A stretch of 64,000 nucleotides of DNA, taken from assembly GCA_015060685.1 (NCBI GenBank), contig SUXZ01000011.1, positions 20,840 to 84,839 on the forward strand. The letters are read 5' to 3'. The DNA comes from Mediterranea massiliensis (GTDB lineage Bacteria; Bacteroidota; Bacteroidia; Bacteroidales; Bacteroidaceae). The notes under the pieces are model-generated. The model did not search any database and was not told where the DNA came from. It saw nothing but the letters and a program-made list of their open reading frames with translations. The position numbers and the translations under genes were made by a program. Position 1 is the stretch's first letter. Each line of letters starts with the position of its first letter. Shown here piece after piece: positions 16,872 through 26,062 of this stretch.

Positions 16872-18209
16872 ATGACGTTGAAGACATTTTCAATCGGTGG
16901 TGCTCATCCACACGAAAATAAACTTTCAGCTCATCAGCCCATACAAGTGGCAGAGGTTCCGTCGAAAGCGGTAATCCTTTTAGGTCAGCACATCGGTGCA
17001 CCGGCCAAGCCTATTGTTGCCAAGGGCGATGTAGTGAAAGTAGGTACCAAAATCGCCGAGCCGGGCGGTTTCGTATCAGCAGCAATCCACTCGTCAGTTA
17101 GTGGTAAAGTGGCAAAAATAGATTCGATCGTTGATGCCAGCGGCTATCCTAAACCAGCTATCTTTATTGATGTAGAAGGCGACGAATGGGAAGAAAGCAT
17201 CGATCGTAGCGAAACATTGGTGAAAGAGTGCAATCTTACACCAGAAGAGATTATCAAGAAGATTACCGATGCCGGTATCGTAGGTTTGGGTGGTGCATGT
17301 TTCCCCACTCACGTAAAACTTTGTCCGCCACCGGCATTCAAGGCCGAGTGCGTGATTATTAATGCCGTAGAGTGTGAACCGTACCTCACTGCCGACCATC
17401 AGCTGATGCTTGAACATGCCGAAGAGATTATTGTAGGCGTAAACATCCTGATGAAAGCGGTTAAGGTAAACAAGGCCTTCATCGGTATTGAAAACAATAA
17501 GCCCGATGCCATCCAACTGATGTCGAAAATTGCTGCATCATGTCCTGGCATCGAGGTAGTGCCCTTGAAAGTTAAATATCCGCAAGGAGGTGAGAAACAA
17601 TTGATCGATGCTATCACCAAGCGTCAGGTAGCAAGCGGTGCATTGCCTATTTCGACCGGTGCAGTAGTACAAAACGTCGGTACTGCATTTGCCGTATATC
17701 AAGCCGTGCAAAAGAACAAGCCTTTGTTCGAACGTGTAATTACCGTTACCGGTAAATCGCTTGCCAAGCCATCGAACTTCCTGGCTCGTATCGGTACACC
17801 GATGAAGCAACTTATCGATGCTTGCGGTGGCTTGCCCGAAGATACCGGAAAGATTATCGGTGGTGGCCCAATGATGGGTAAGGCATTGGTTAATACTGAA
17901 GTTCCTACTGCAAAAGGTAGTTCGGGTATCCTAATTATGAATAAGAAAGAGGCTAAACGCGGTGAAGCACAAACTTGTATCCGTTGCGCAAAATGTGTCA
18001 GTGCATGTCCGATGGGATTGGAATCCTATCTGTTGGGCTTGCTGGCCGAAAACCGCGACTTCGAACGCATGGAGAAAGAACGGATTATGGATTGCATCGA
18101 GTGTGGTTCATGCCAATTCACCTGTCCGGCCAATCGTCCGTTGTTAGACTATTGCCGTCTTGGTAAGAATAAAGTAGGTGCAATGATACGTGCACGTCAA
18201 GCAAAATAA
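16872..18209 (+). CDS. rnfC: Rnf complex subunit C, NADH/FMN and iron-sulfur subunit
   Basis: A 445-aa protein. The nucleotide/flavin-binding region contains GIVGLGGACFPTHVKL and NAVECEPYLTADHQLM, related to NuoF. Two C-terminal 4Fe-4S motifs are CIRCAKCVSACPMGL and CIECGSCQFTCPANRPLLDYC. It is the peripheral subunit that reduces NAD+ with electrons from the complex. It lacks the long Ala/Lys tail of enterobacterial RsxC. It starts 31 bp after rnfB. Confidence 0.96.
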   Translation: MTLKTFSIGGAHPHENKLSAHQPIQVAEVPSKAVILLGQHIGAPAKPIVAKGDVVKVGTKIAEPGGFVSAAIHSSVSGKVAKIDSIVDASGYPKPAIFIDVEGDEWEESIDRSETLVKECNLTPEEIIKKITDAGIVGLGGACFPTHVKLCPPPAFKAECVIINAVECEPYLTADHQLMLEHAEEIIVGVNILMKAVKVNKAFIGIENNKPDAIQLMSKIAASCPGIEVVPLKVKYPQGGEKQLIDAITKRQVASGALPISTGAVVQNVGTAFAVYQAVQKNKPLFERVITVTGKSLAKPSNFLARIGTPMKQLIDACGGLPEDTGKIIGGGPMMGKALVNTEVPTAKGSSGILIMNKKEAKRGEAQTCIRCAKCVSACPMGLESYLLGLLAENRDFERMEKERIMDCIECGSCQFTCPANRPLLDYCRLGKNKVGAMIRARQAK

Positions 18210-18219
18210 ATTATAGACT

Positions 18220-19194
18220 ATGGAAAATAAATTGATTATATCCAATTCGCCCCACGTACACAGTGGCGATAGCGTAAAAAAGAATATGTACGGTGTGATT
18301 ATCGCACTGATACCGGCTTTTATTGCATCGCTTCTTGTCTTTGGAATGGGTGCGTTGATTGTTACGCTCACCTCTGTTGCAGCTTGCGTTTTCTTCGAGT
18401 GGGCTATTGTGAAATTCTTGTTGAAGAAAGATACTTGTACCGTTTGCGACGGCTCGGCTATCCTTACCGGTGTGTTGTTGGCATTTAACCTGCCTTCAAA
18501 CCTGCCTCTGTGGATTATCATCATTGGCGCGTTGTTTGCCATTGGTGTAGGCAAGTTGTCGTTCGGTGGTTTGGGATGCAATCCTTTCAATCCTGCATTG
18601 GTAGGTCGTGTATTCCTGTTGCTTTCATTCCCTGTACAGATGACCTCTTGGCCAACTGCTATCCAATTCGACGGAACAACAGCAGCCACACCGTTGGCAC
18701 TTATCAAAGCCGGCAAGTTCGAAGAACTGCCCGATGCAATCTCATTGCTGTTGGGTAATGGTATCGAAGGCGTTGGTGCCGGCTGTATCGGTGAAGTCAG
18801 CGAGTTGGCGTTGATTATCGGTCTGGTATATATGTTGTGGAAGAAGATTATCACTTGGCACATTCCGGTATCTATTCTGCTTACCGTATTCGTGTTTGGT
18901 GGTGTCATGCACTTGGCTAACCCTGCTGCATATGCATCTCCTATGTATCATCTGCTTTCGGGTGGTTTGCTTTTGGGTGCATGCTTCATGGCTACCGACT
19001 ATGTGACATCGCCGATGAATCATAAAGGTATGCTGATTTACGGTGTATGCATCGGTATGCTCACAGTCATCATCCGTTTGTGGGGTGCATATCCCGAAGG
19101 TATGTCGTTCGCTATTCTTATTATGAATGCGTTCACTCCGCTTATCAACACCTATGTTAAACCTAAACGTTTCGGGGAGGTTGTGAAGAAATGA
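18220..19194 (+). CDS. rnfD: Rnf complex subunit D, membrane flavoprotein
   Basis: A 324-aa protein with about nine to ten membrane helices. The segment ATDYVTSPMNHKG carries the threonine (Thr263) that binds FMN covalently by a phosphoester bond in this family. GKLSFGGLGCNPFNPALVGR is also diagnostic. It forms part of the ion-translocating core. Its end overlaps the start of rnfG by 4 bp. Confidence 0.96.
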   Translation: MENKLIISNSPHVHSGDSVKKNMYGVIIALIPAFIASLLVFGMGALIVTLTSVAACVFFEWAIVKFLLKKDTCTVCDGSAILTGVLLAFNLPSNLPLWIIIIGALFAIGVGKLSFGGLGCNPFNPALVGRVFLLLSFPVQMTSWPTAIQFDGTTAATPLALIKAGKFEELPDAISLLLGNGIEGVGAGCIGEVSELALIIGLVYMLWKKIITWHIPVSILLTVFVFGGVMHLANPAAYASPMYHLLSGGLLLGACFMATDYVTSPMNHKGMLIYGVCIGMLTVIIRLWGAYPEGMSFAILIMNAFTPLINTYVKPKRFGEVVKK

Positions 19195-19856
19195 AAAAGT
19201 TAGAATCATCTTTGAAGAATATGTTGCTGGTGCTTACGGGCATTACGGCAATTTGTGTAGCCTTGCTGGCTTATGTAAATGAATTGACTAAGGAGCCTAT
19301 CGCGCAAGCCAATGCCAAAACATTGAGCGATGCAGTGAAAGCTGTTGTGCCAGGTTTTGACAATGACCCTATTGCTGAAAAGAAAGTGCAAATGGTAGAT
19401 GGTGTTGAGTATGCCGTTTATCCGGCTTCGAAGGGTGGCGAATTTATTGGTGCTGCTGTTGAATCGAAGGCGATGGGATTTGGTGGTGACTTGAAGGTGT
19501 TGGTAGGTTTCGATGCACAAGGAAACATTATCGACTACTCGTTGTTGTCGCATGCAGAAACCCCAGGACTTGGTTCGAAAGCAGATGTATGGTTCAAAAA
19601 GGGAGAAAAAGGTGATATTACCGGTAAGAATCCTGGCGAAACACCTTTGACCGTGACTAATAAGGATAATGGTCATATTGATGCTATTACTGCCTCTACC
19701 ATTACATCGCGCGCATTTTTGAATGCTGTGAATCTTGCTTATGCTGCCTATGACGGACAGAATGAAGCCGATGCAGTTTCGGCGGGTGCTACACAAAAGA
19801 TTGTTGAACAACCAACTGAAGAAACTGCCGTGGCAGATTCTACCAGTGTAAATTAA
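19191..19856 (+). CDS. rnfG: Rnf complex subunit G, FMN-binding protein
   Basis: A 221-aa protein with an N-terminal membrane anchor (about 10-30) and an extracytoplasmic FMN-binding domain. The flavinylation site reads DAITASTITSRAFL, so the usual SGAT core appears as TAST; the acceptor threonine is kept. LLSHAETPGLGSK is another family mark. It overlaps rnfD by 4 bp and is followed 18 bp later by rnfE. Acts as an electron carrier in the Rnf chain. Confidence 0.95.
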   Translation: MKKLESSLKNMLLVLTGITAICVALLAYVNELTKEPIAQANAKTLSDAVKAVVPGFDNDPIAEKKVQMVDGVEYAVYPASKGGEFIGAAVESKAMGFGGDLKVLVGFDAQGNIIDYSLLSHAETPGLGSKADVWFKKGEKGDITGKNPGETPLTVTNKDNGHIDAITASTITSRAFLNAVNLAYAAYDGQNEADAVSAGATQKIVEQPTEETAVADSTSVN

Positions 19857-19874
19857 AGAAAGGAGTATAAAGAT

Positions 19875-20459
19875 ATGAATAACTTAAAAGTATTGATGAA
19901 TGGTATCATCAAAGAAAATCCTACGTTTGTACTCCTATTAGGTATGTGTCCTACGTTGGGTACTACTTCTTCGGCTATTAACGGTATGGGTATGGGCTTG
20001 GCTACTATGTTTGTATTAGTATGCTCAAACGTGGTTATTTCGGCCATTAAGAATTTGATTCCCGACATGGTTCGTATTCCCTCTTTCATCGTAGTTATTG
20101 CATCGTTTGTAACTTTGTTGCAGATGATGATGCAGGCTTACGTTCCCGATTTATATGCTACTCTCGGTTTGTTCATTCCGCTGATTGTAGTAAACTGTAT
20201 CGTGTTGGGTCGTGCCGAAGCCTTTGCTGCTAAGAATGGTCCTCTTGCATCAGCTTTCGATGGCTTGGGTATGGGACTTGGTTTTACATTGGCTTTGACA
20301 CTTCTCGGTGCTGTTCGCGAATTCTTAGGAACAGGTAAAATCTTTGATGTTGCTATCATGCCCGAAGAATATGGTATGTTGGTATTCGTACTTGCTCCTG
20401 GTGCCTTTATCGCTTTGGGCTATTTGATTGCACTTATCAACAGCATGAAGAAAGCATAA
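19875..20459 (+). CDS. rnfE: Rnf complex subunit E, integral membrane protein
   Basis: A 194-aa protein with six predicted membrane helices. It contains ENPTFVLLLGMCPTLGTTSSAING and LGRAEAFAAKNGPLASAFDGLGMGLGFTLAL, typical of RnfE/NqrD. Together with RnfA it forms the inverted-topology pair at the core of the complex, where conserved cysteines (Cys in MCPTLG, Cys in NCIVLGRAEAF) bind an intramembrane iron-sulfur centre. Followed 19 bp later by rnfA. Confidence 0.96.
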   Translation: MNNLKVLMNGIIKENPTFVLLLGMCPTLGTTSSAINGMGMGLATMFVLVCSNVVISAIKNLIPDMVRIPSFIVVIASFVTLLQMMMQAYVPDLYATLGLFIPLIVVNCIVLGRAEAFAAKNGPLASAFDGLGMGLGFTLALTLLGAVREFLGTGKIFDVAIMPEEYGMLVFVLAPGAFIALGYLIALINSMKKA

Positions 20460-20478
20460 CATTTAAAACAGAAGAATT

Positions 20479-21057
20479 ATGGAATATATATTGATATTTA
20501 TCTCGGCAATCTTTGTAAACAACATCGTGTTGTCGCAATTCTTGGGTATTTGTCCATTCTTAGGTGTATCTAAGAAAGTAGATACTGCATTGGGTATGTC
20601 GGCAGCAGTAGCATTTGTGCTTACCATTGCTACTATTGTAACTTTCCTTATCCAAAAGTTTGTGCTCGATGCTTTTGATTTGGGTTACTTGCAAACCATT
20701 ACCTTTATTCTTGTTATTGCAGCTTTGGTGCAAATGGTAGAAATCGTGTTGAAGAAGGTTTCTCCTGCGCTTTATCAAGCTTTGGGCGTATTCTTGCCTT
20801 TGATTACAACAAACTGCTGTATCCTTGGTGTAGCTATTTTGGTTATCCAAAAGGATTACGATTTGTTGACAGGTGTGGTTTATGCTATCTCTACTGCATT
20901 GGGATTTGGTTTGGCATTGACTTTGTTTGCCGGTCTTCGCGAACAAATGAGTTTGGTGAAGGTTCCTAAGGGAATGCAAGGAACACCAATTGCACTGATT
21001 ACAGCAGGATTGCTTGCAATGGCCTTTATGGGATTTTCTGGTGTAGTAAAAATTTGA
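20479..21057 (+). CDS. rnfA: Rnf complex subunit A, integral membrane protein
   Basis: A 192-aa protein with six predicted membrane helices. The segments FVNNIVLSQFLGICPFLGVSKKVDTALGM and LPLITTNCCILGVAIL are diagnostic for RnfA/NqrE and contain the conserved cysteines for the intramembrane Fe-S centre shared with RnfE. Last gene of the rnf operon. A Bacteroidetes promoter for galE begins inside its final codons. Confidence 0.96.
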   Translation: MEYILIFISAIFVNNIVLSQFLGICPFLGVSKKVDTALGMSAAVAFVLTIATIVTFLIQKFVLDAFDLGYLQTITFILVIAALVQMVEIVLKKVSPALYQALGVFLPLITTNCCILGVAILVIQKDYDLLTGVVYAISTALGFGLALTLFAGLREQMSLVKVPKGMQGTPIALITAGLLAMAFMGFSGVVKI

Positions 21058-21084
21058 TATTTAGAAAAGTTTTGTTTATATTTG
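21053..21084 (+). promoter_or_regulatory. galE promoter overlapping the end of rnfA
   Basis: TTTG (21053-21056), a 20-bp spacer and TATATTTG (21077-21084). The expected start site is only about 3-5 bp after the -7 element, at or next to the galE ATG (21089), so the galE transcript may have almost no leader. Confidence 0.6.
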
Positions 21085-21088
21085 CGAA

Positions 21089-22123
21089 ATGAAACAAAGA
21101 ATATTAGTTACAGGTGGTACCGGATACATCGGTTCGCATACAGTAGTCGAACTGCAAAATGCCGGATACGAGGTTATTATCATCGATAATCTCGCTAATT
21201 CAAGTGCAGATGTAGTAGATAATATAGAAAAGGTAACAGGCATTCGTCCAACGTTCGAGAAGTTGGATTGCTTGGATTTCCAAGGCTTGGATAACCTCTT
21301 CACTAAGTATGCCGGCATAAAGGCTATCATCCATTTTGCTGCAAGTAAAGCTGTAGGAGAGTCGGTAGAGAAGCCATTGTTGTACTATCGTAATAATTTG
21401 GTTTCGCTCATTAATTTGCTCGAGCTGATGCCTAAGCATGGGGTAGAGGGTATTGTATTCTCTTCTTCTTGTACGGTGTATGGCCAGCCCGATGAATTGC
21501 CAGTAACCGAGAAGGCTCCTACAAAGAAAGCCGAATCTCCATATGGCAATACGAAGCAGATTAACGAAGAGATTGTGCGCGATGTGGTAACATCGGGTGC
21601 TCCAATCAATGCAATCCTGTTGCGCTACTTCAATCCGATTGGCGCCCATCCATCAGCATTGCTGGGAGAGTTGCCAAACGGTGTGCCACAAAACCTGATT
21701 CCTTTCCTCACTCAAACAGCCATTGGTATTCGCGAAAAGCTGAGTGTATTCGGCAACGACTACAATACACCCGATGGCTCTTGTATTCGCGACTATATCA
21801 ATGTGGTCGATTTGGCAAAGGCTCATGTCATTGCTATCAATCGCATTTTGGAGAAGAAACAGAAGGAACAGGTAGAAGTATTCAATATCGGTACAGGACG
21901 CGGTTTGTCGGTGCTTGAATTGATTCATGCTTTCGAAGAATCGACCGGTGTGAAGTTGAACTACCAGATAGTTGGTCGTCGTGCCGGTGATATCGAACAA
22001 GTTTGGGCAAATCCAGACTATGCAAACAATGAATTAGGATGGAAGGCCGAAACAAGCATCGAAGATACGTTGCGTTCTGCTTGGAATTGGCAAGTGAAGC
22101 TTCGTGAGCGAGGCATTCAATAA
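21089..22123 (+). CDS. galE: UDP-glucose 4-epimerase
   Basis: A 344-aa extended short-chain dehydrogenase. It has the NAD-binding glycine motif TGGTGYIGSH at the N-terminus, SSSCTVYG with the catalytic serine, and YGNTK as the YxxxK pair. SCIRDYINVVDLAKAH and GTGRGLSVLEL are GalE-specific. It interconverts UDP-glucose and UDP-galactose for glycan synthesis and galactose use. It lies between rnfA and the GDP-fucose genes. Confidence 0.95.
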   Translation: MKQRILVTGGTGYIGSHTVVELQNAGYEVIIIDNLANSSADVVDNIEKVTGIRPTFEKLDCLDFQGLDNLFTKYAGIKAIIHFAASKAVGESVEKPLLYYRNNLVSLINLLELMPKHGVEGIVFSSSCTVYGQPDELPVTEKAPTKKAESPYGNTKQINEEIVRDVVTSGAPINAILLRYFNPIGAHPSALLGELPNGVPQNLIPFLTQTAIGIREKLSVFGNDYNTPDGSCIRDYINVVDLAKAHVIAINRILEKKQKEQVEVFNIGTGRGLSVLELIHAFEESTGVKLNYQIVGRRAGDIEQVWANPDYANNELGWKAETSIEDTLRSAWNWQVKLRERGIQ

Positions 22124-22153
22124 ATGACTTTTTAGATGATTAATACCATAATG

Positions 22154-22176
22154 AACAATTACGATTTGTAATTGTT
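22154..22176. repeat. Perfect 9-bp inverted repeat behind galE
   Basis: AACAATTAC-GATTT-GTAATTGTT begins 31 bp after the galE stop. AT-rich, with no T run, so a weak terminator or an RNA-stabilising hairpin rather than a classic terminator. A second, looser dyad (TATACC/GGTATA inside ACTACT/AGTAGT) lies between about 22229 and 22273. I see no gene in 22124-22393 beyond these hairpins, the terminator and the gmd promoter. Confidence 0.5.
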
Positions 22177-22304
22177 ATATGAAACGAGTTGATGGGAGTT
22201 CGGGTATGTTTGAATATACGAAATCACTACTTATACCGCTCTTTGGTATAGACAATTCGATTTCATAGTAGTTTTGTCGTGTTTTATTTTGTGTTTGTGT
22301 TGTT

Positions 22305-22342
22305 AATAAGCCCTGTCGCGAGACAGGGCTTATTTCTTTTTT
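22305..22342 (+). terminator. Rho-independent terminator upstream of gmd
   Basis: A perfect 13-bp stem AATAAGCCCTGTC / GACAGGGCTTATT with loop GCGA, followed by a T-rich tract. It ends transcription coming from galE/rnf just before the gmd promoter, whose -33 element starts in the T tract. Confidence 0.9.
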
Positions 22343-22372
22343 TTGATAATTGTCACTGAATTACTATCTTTG
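22342..22372 (+). promoter_or_regulatory. gmd-fcl promoter
   Basis: TTTG (22342-22345), exactly 19 bp, then TATCTTTG (22365-22372): a full consensus match. It fixes the gmd start at 22394, because an upstream in-frame GTG/ATG option at 22343 would lie before the start of transcription. Confidence 0.85.
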
Positions 22373-22393
22373 CGACATCTAATTGATAGAATC

Positions 22394-23488
22394 ATGAAAA
22401 AAGTAGCATTAATTACTGGTATTACCGGTCAGGATGGTTCTTTCTTGGCCGAGTTTCTAATTGATAAAGGATATGAAGTTCACGGCATTCTTCGCCGTTC
22501 ATCCTCTTTCAATACTGCGCGTATCGAGCACCTCTATTTGGACGAGTGGGTGCGTGATATGAAGAAACAGCGTTTGATAAATCTTCATTATGGAGACATG
22601 ACAGATAGCAGTTCGCTGATTCGCATCATTCAAACTGTGCAACCCGATGAAATATATAATCTGGCAGCTCAAAGCCATGTGAAGGTTTCGTTCGATGTGC
22701 CTGAATATACGGCAGAAACCGATGCTGTAGGTACCTTGCGTATGCTCGAAGCCGTGCGCATTCTCGGTTTGGAAAAGAAAACAAAAATCTATCAGGCTTC
22801 TACCTCCGAACTTTACGGTAAAGTACAAGAGGTTCCTCAAAGCGAAACAACTCCATTCTATCCGCGTAGCCCGTATGGTGTAGCCAAGCAATATGGTTTC
22901 TGGATTACCAAGAACTATCGCGAAAGCTATGGTATGTTTGCCGTGAATGGTATCCTGTTCAATCATGAAAGCGAACGCCGTGGCGAGACTTTTGTTACCC
23001 GCAAAATCACGTTGGCTGCTGCACGCATTGCACAAGGTTTCCAGGACAAACTCTATCTGGGTAATTTGGATGCCCGACGCGACTGGGGATATGCCAAGGA
23101 CTATGTAGAGTGTATGTGGCTGATTATGCAACACGATGAACCCGAAGACTTTGTTATTGCAACAGGCGAGATGCACACCGTTCGTGAGTTTGCTACATTG
23201 GCGTTCCGCGAAGTGGGTATTGATTTGCTGTGGCAAGGAGTTGGAGTGGAAGAGAAGGGCATCGATGCGGCTACCGGAAGAGTGCTGGTAGAGGTCGATC
23301 CTAAATACTTCCGTCCGTGCGAGGTGGAACAATTGTTGGGCAATCCGGCTAAGGCCAAGAAACTGTTGGGTTGGAATCCAACCAAAACAAGTTTCCCCGA
23401 GTTGGTGAAGATTATGGTGGCCAACGATATGCGCTTTGTTAAGAAACTCTATTTAAGGAGCCAGATAAGTGATGAAAAAGGATGCTAA
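22394..23488 (+). CDS. gmd: GDP-mannose 4,6-dehydratase
   Basis: A 364-aa protein starting [41 protein letters not shown]. It has the Gmd cofactor motif GITGQDGS and the catalytic Ser/Tyr/Lys in [10 protein letters not shown] and [10 protein letters not shown]. It converts GDP-D-mannose to GDP-4-keto-6-deoxy-D-mannose, the first step to GDP-L-fucose. The frame is open 17 codons further upstream, but the promoter rules that out. It overlaps fcl by 17 bp. Confidence 0.97.
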   Translation: MKKVALITGITGQDGSFLAEFLIDKGYEVHGILRRSSSFNTARIEHLYLDEWVRDMKKQRLINLHYGDMTDSSSLIRIIQTVQPDEIYNLAAQSHVKVSFDVPEYTAETDAVGTLRMLEAVRILGLEKKTKIYQASTSELYGKVQEVPQSETTPFYPRSPYGVAKQYGFWITKNYRESYGMFAVNGILFNHESERRGETFVTRKITLAAARIAQGFQDKLYLGNLDARRDWGYAKDYVECMWLIMQHDEPEDFVIATGEMHTVREFATLAFREVGIDLLWQGVGVEEKGIDAATGRVLVEVDPKYFRPCEVEQLLGNPAKAKKLLGWNPTKTSFPELVKIMVANDMRFVKKLYLRSQISDEKGC

Positions 23489-24413
23489 GATATATGTAGC
23501 CGGTCATCGGGGCATGGTGGGTAGTGCCATTGTGCGCGAACTGAAGCGTCAAGGCTATACCAACATCATCACCCGTACCCACAAGGAACTTGACCTTACC
23601 CGACAAGAGGCGGTCGAACGTTTCTTTGCCGAAGAGAAGCCGGAGTATGTCTTCCTTGCTGCCGCCAAGGTAGGTGGAATCATTGCCAATCAGACTGCTT
23701 TGGCCGACTTTATGTACGAGAATATGATTCTGGAGATGAATGTCATTCATTCGGCTTGGAAGAATGGCTGCAAGAAGTTGGAATTCTTAGGATCATCGTG
23801 CATCTATCCAAAGTTTGCTCCTCAGCCTATGCCCGAAAGCTGCCTGCTTACCTCTTCTTTGGAACCCACCAACGAGGCGTATGCGTTGGCTAAGATTAGC
23901 GGATTGAAGTATTGCGAATACTTGAACCGTCAGTATGGCACCGACTTTATCTCGGTGATGCCCACTAATTTATATGGGCCTAATGATAACTATCATCCTA
24001 CGCATAGCCATGTGCTGCCAGCTCTGATTCGTCGTTTCCACGAAGCCAAAGAGGCCGGATTAAAGGAAGTGACTTGCTGGGGAGATGGCAGTCCGTATCG
24101 TGAATTCCTATATGTGGACGATTTGGCTAACCTTTGTGTCTTCCTGATGAATAACTACAGCGGTAATGAAACGGTGAATGCCGGTACCGGCAAGGAGATT
24201 TCCATTAAGGAACTGACACAATTAGTCGCAAAGGTGGTAGGCTATGAAGGGGAAATCCTTTGGGATACCAGTAAACCGAACGGCACACCACGCAAGTTGC
24301 TCGATGTATCGAAAGCCACTGCGTTGGGATGGACATATCGTACCGAACTCGAAGAAGGAATCCGGTTGAGTTATCAAGACTTCTTGGAGAATCCCATGCG
24401 GGCGGAAAGATAA
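23472..24413 (+). CDS. fcl: GDP-L-fucose synthase
   Basis: A 313-aa epimerase/reductase. The N-terminal Rossmann motif is [15 protein letters not shown], and [15 protein letters not shown] contains the YxxxK pair. [19 protein letters not shown] is diagnostic. It turns GDP-4-keto-6-deoxymannose into GDP-L-fucose, used for capsule and glycoprotein fucosylation in Bacteroides. ATG at 23472 is preferred over the adjacent GTG (23469): an AAGGAG box lies at 23455-23460. The overlap with gmd indicates coupling. Confidence 0.96.
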   Translation: MKKDAKIYVAGHRGMVGSAIVRELKRQGYTNIITRTHKELDLTRQEAVERFFAEEKPEYVFLAAAKVGGIIANQTALADFMYENMILEMNVIHSAWKNGCKKLEFLGSSCIYPKFAPQPMPESCLLTSSLEPTNEAYALAKISGLKYCEYLNRQYGTDFISVMPTNLYGPNDNYHPTHSHVLPALIRRFHEAKEAGLKEVTCWGDGSPYREFLYVDDLANLCVFLMNNYSGNETVNAGTGKEISIKELTQLVAKVVGYEGEILWDTSKPNGTPRKLLDVSKATALGWTYRTELEEGIRLSYQDFLENPMRAER

Positions 24414-24462
24414 TCCGTATATTTTAGATAGTTTTCAAGGCTGTTTGTGCCTTGGATTTACA

Positions 24463-24550
24463 TTAAACCTTTTTGTTCATTAGGTTAAACCTTTTGGGCA
24501 AAAAGGTTTAACCTTTTCATGCTTTAGGTTTAACCTTTTTAGAGAGCATG
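24463..24550. repeat. Four-copy 22-bp repeat array, family C
   Basis: Four tandem units start at 24463, 24485, 24507 and 24529, each 22 bp apart. Each begins with TTAAACCTTTT or TTTAACCTTTT. The second half of a unit varies, but the last three bases before the next copy are AGG or similar, so the junction forms the palindrome AAAGGTTTAACCTTT. The array lies between the convergent fcl and porin genes. Variable 8-base inserts show it is not a simple slippage product. Confidence 0.85.
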
Positions 24551-24561
24551 AATAGGGGAAT

Positions 24562-24592
24562 AAAAAAGAAGGCATTCCCTTGTAGGAACGCC
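24562..24592 (-). terminator. Terminator of the FadL-type porin gene
   Basis: On the minus strand, GGCGTTCC / GGAATGCC form an 8-bp stem with a 6-base loop, followed by TTCTTTTTTA. One pair is G-U on the minus-strand RNA but A-C on the plus strand, so it acts for the minus-strand gene. Confidence 0.75.
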
Positions 24593-24636
24593 CTCTAAAC
24601 CACTGATTTATTAACTTTATTATCAACTATGAAAAA

Positions 24637-26004
24637 TCAGAAACGGATGTCGAAGCTAACACCTACTACATCGTTCTTGCGAGTGTAGTTTGTCTTCTTA
24701 GCCTCTACAAAGTGGTCGCCATAGAACGAGTGCATGTAGCCGAAGTTCAACTTCATGTCTTCGTTGAATTTGTATGCACCACCTACCAATACGGCATTTG
24801 AGTTGATGTTGAAACCGGTATCAGTCATGTCGGCATCTTCGAAACCATAGTTTGTAGTTTGGAAACCGGCACTAACCAACCACTTGTTGTTAATGTCCCA
24901 TTCAGCACCGAAGTTAGCTTCCCAAGTATTGTCTGAAACGGCAGTTGCACTACCTTTAGCATCCTTGTCGAAGTATTGGTGATAACCGGCCATTACGCGA
25001 ACGGCAGGAGTGATGCTGTATTGTGCACCGATAGTCAGCAAAGCAGGGATGTCCGAGCGAACCTTAGCACCGTCAGCATATACTGCAACGGCAGGAACTT
25101 GAGTGGCAAGAGCAGCCAGGTTTTCACTGTTGTTGGCTTCGTTTTCCAAATCAATCTTAGTGCGGAATTCATACTTCACACCCAGGTTCAACTTGCCAAG
25201 CATCCAGTCGAAACCAATGATTGGAGTGATGCCGAAGTCTTTTTGTGAGCAATCCAACTTGTAATCTTTAATCATTACAGCAGCTTTACCAGCATCTGCT
25301 GCAGCGGCAGCATATTGAGCAGCTAACTCATTCATGCCAGCTTCAGTAGCTTTTTGGGCGGCATCTGCTGCTTGTGCCGACAATTCTGCATATTGGGCGG
25401 CATTCTTTCCATCCAAAGTGATGTTTGTCAAAGCACCAACATAGCTGTTGCTTGCCATCACACCGCGCAAACCACCAAATACAGAGAAGTTGTCTGTTAC
25501 TTTATAAGTAGCACCAATTTGCAATGCATAGATATATTGTTCACCGGTCAATGTTTGGTTCAAAGAGTAGGGCTTGCTACCGGCAAGACCAGAAATCACT
25601 TGTTCAAACATCGGAAGACCATCGGCAAATTCACACTTACCACCGCCACCGCCAATAGCGAATTGGGCAGAGAGCGACCACTTGTCGTTGAATACATAAG
25701 CAGCTTGTAAAGAAGGAATTACAGGAGCCTTGGCTTCGCCTTCAAAAAGCTTTTCTGTTCCTAAGTTTGCTGTAATCTGGCGTTTTTGCCAAGCGGCTTG
25801 CCAGCTTAAAGATAAATGAAAACCTTCGGGCAAGAAAGCAATACCGGCAGGGTTGCTATATACGCCATCGATGGCAATTACGGCACCGCGAGCAGGGTTG
25901 CGAAGGAAAGCTGCATTTTGGTTAGTATTGGTCAATAGACCACCTGCGATAGTTGGAAGTGAAACGATTAGCATCGCAAAACTAATCAATAAATTCTTTC
26001 TCAT
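24637..26004 (-). CDS. FadL/OmpP1/TodX-family outer-membrane transporter
   Basis: A 455-aa protein with signal peptide MRKNLLISFAMLIVSLPTIAGG. The N-terminal plug motif NQNAAFLRNPARGAVIAIDGVYSNPAGIAFLPEGFHLSLS (NPAG) is characteristic of OmpP1/FadL hydrophobic-compound channels. The C-terminus ends VGVSFDIRF with terminal Phe, as in beta-barrels. An Ala-rich, probably helical insert (about 200-245, AAQYAELSAQAADAAQKATEAG...) sits in an extracellular or plug loop. Likely takes up fatty acids or other hydrophobic molecules. Confidence 0.88.
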   Translation of the reverse strand: MRKNLLISFAMLIVSLPTIAGGLLTNTNQNAAFLRNPARGAVIAIDGVYSNPAGIAFLPEGFHLSLSWQAAWQKRQITANLGTEKLFEGEAKAPVIPSLQAAYVFNDKWSLSAQFAIGGGGGKCEFADGLPMFEQVISGLAGSKPYSLNQTLTGEQYIYALQIGATYKVTDNFSVFGGLRGVMASNSYVGALTNITLDGKNAAQYAELSAQAADAAQKATEAGMNELAAQYAAAAADAGKAAVMIKDYKLDCSQKDFGITPIIGFDWMLGKLNLGVKYEFRTKIDLENEANNSENLAALATQVPAVAVYADGAKVRSDIPALLTIGAQYSITPAVRVMAGYHQYFDKDAKGSATAVSDNTWEANFGAEWDINNKWLVSAGFQTTNYGFEDADMTDTGFNINSNAVLVGGAYKFNEDMKLNFGYMHSFYGDHFVEAKKTNYTRKNDVVGVSFDIRF

Positions 26005-26031
26005 TTAAATCTTTTTTTAAGTTTTCGGGCG

Positions 26032-26062
26032 CAAAGGTACTACATTTCTGCACAACTACAAA
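26032..26062 (-). promoter_or_regulatory. Promoter of the FadL-type porin gene
   Basis: On the minus strand TTTG (26059-26062), 19 bp and TACCTTTG (26032-26039): a full match. Transcription would start near 26028, leaving a short leader of about 24 nt. Confidence 0.85.

Noticed and set aside
18144..18908. 254-aa minus-strand ORF opposite rnfD
   Set aside because: Antisense shadow; Pro/Asn/Ile-rich translation typical of reversed membrane-protein genes.
22205..22267. 20-aa ORF MFEYTKSLLIPLFGIDNSIS between galE and gmd
   Set aside because: No promoter or support; it coincides with inverted repeats upstream of a terminator.
24463..24550. CRISPR array
   Set aside because: The period is 22 bp in total, with an 11-bp constant part and about 8 variable bases; repeats and spacers are far too short, and no cas gene is in the window.
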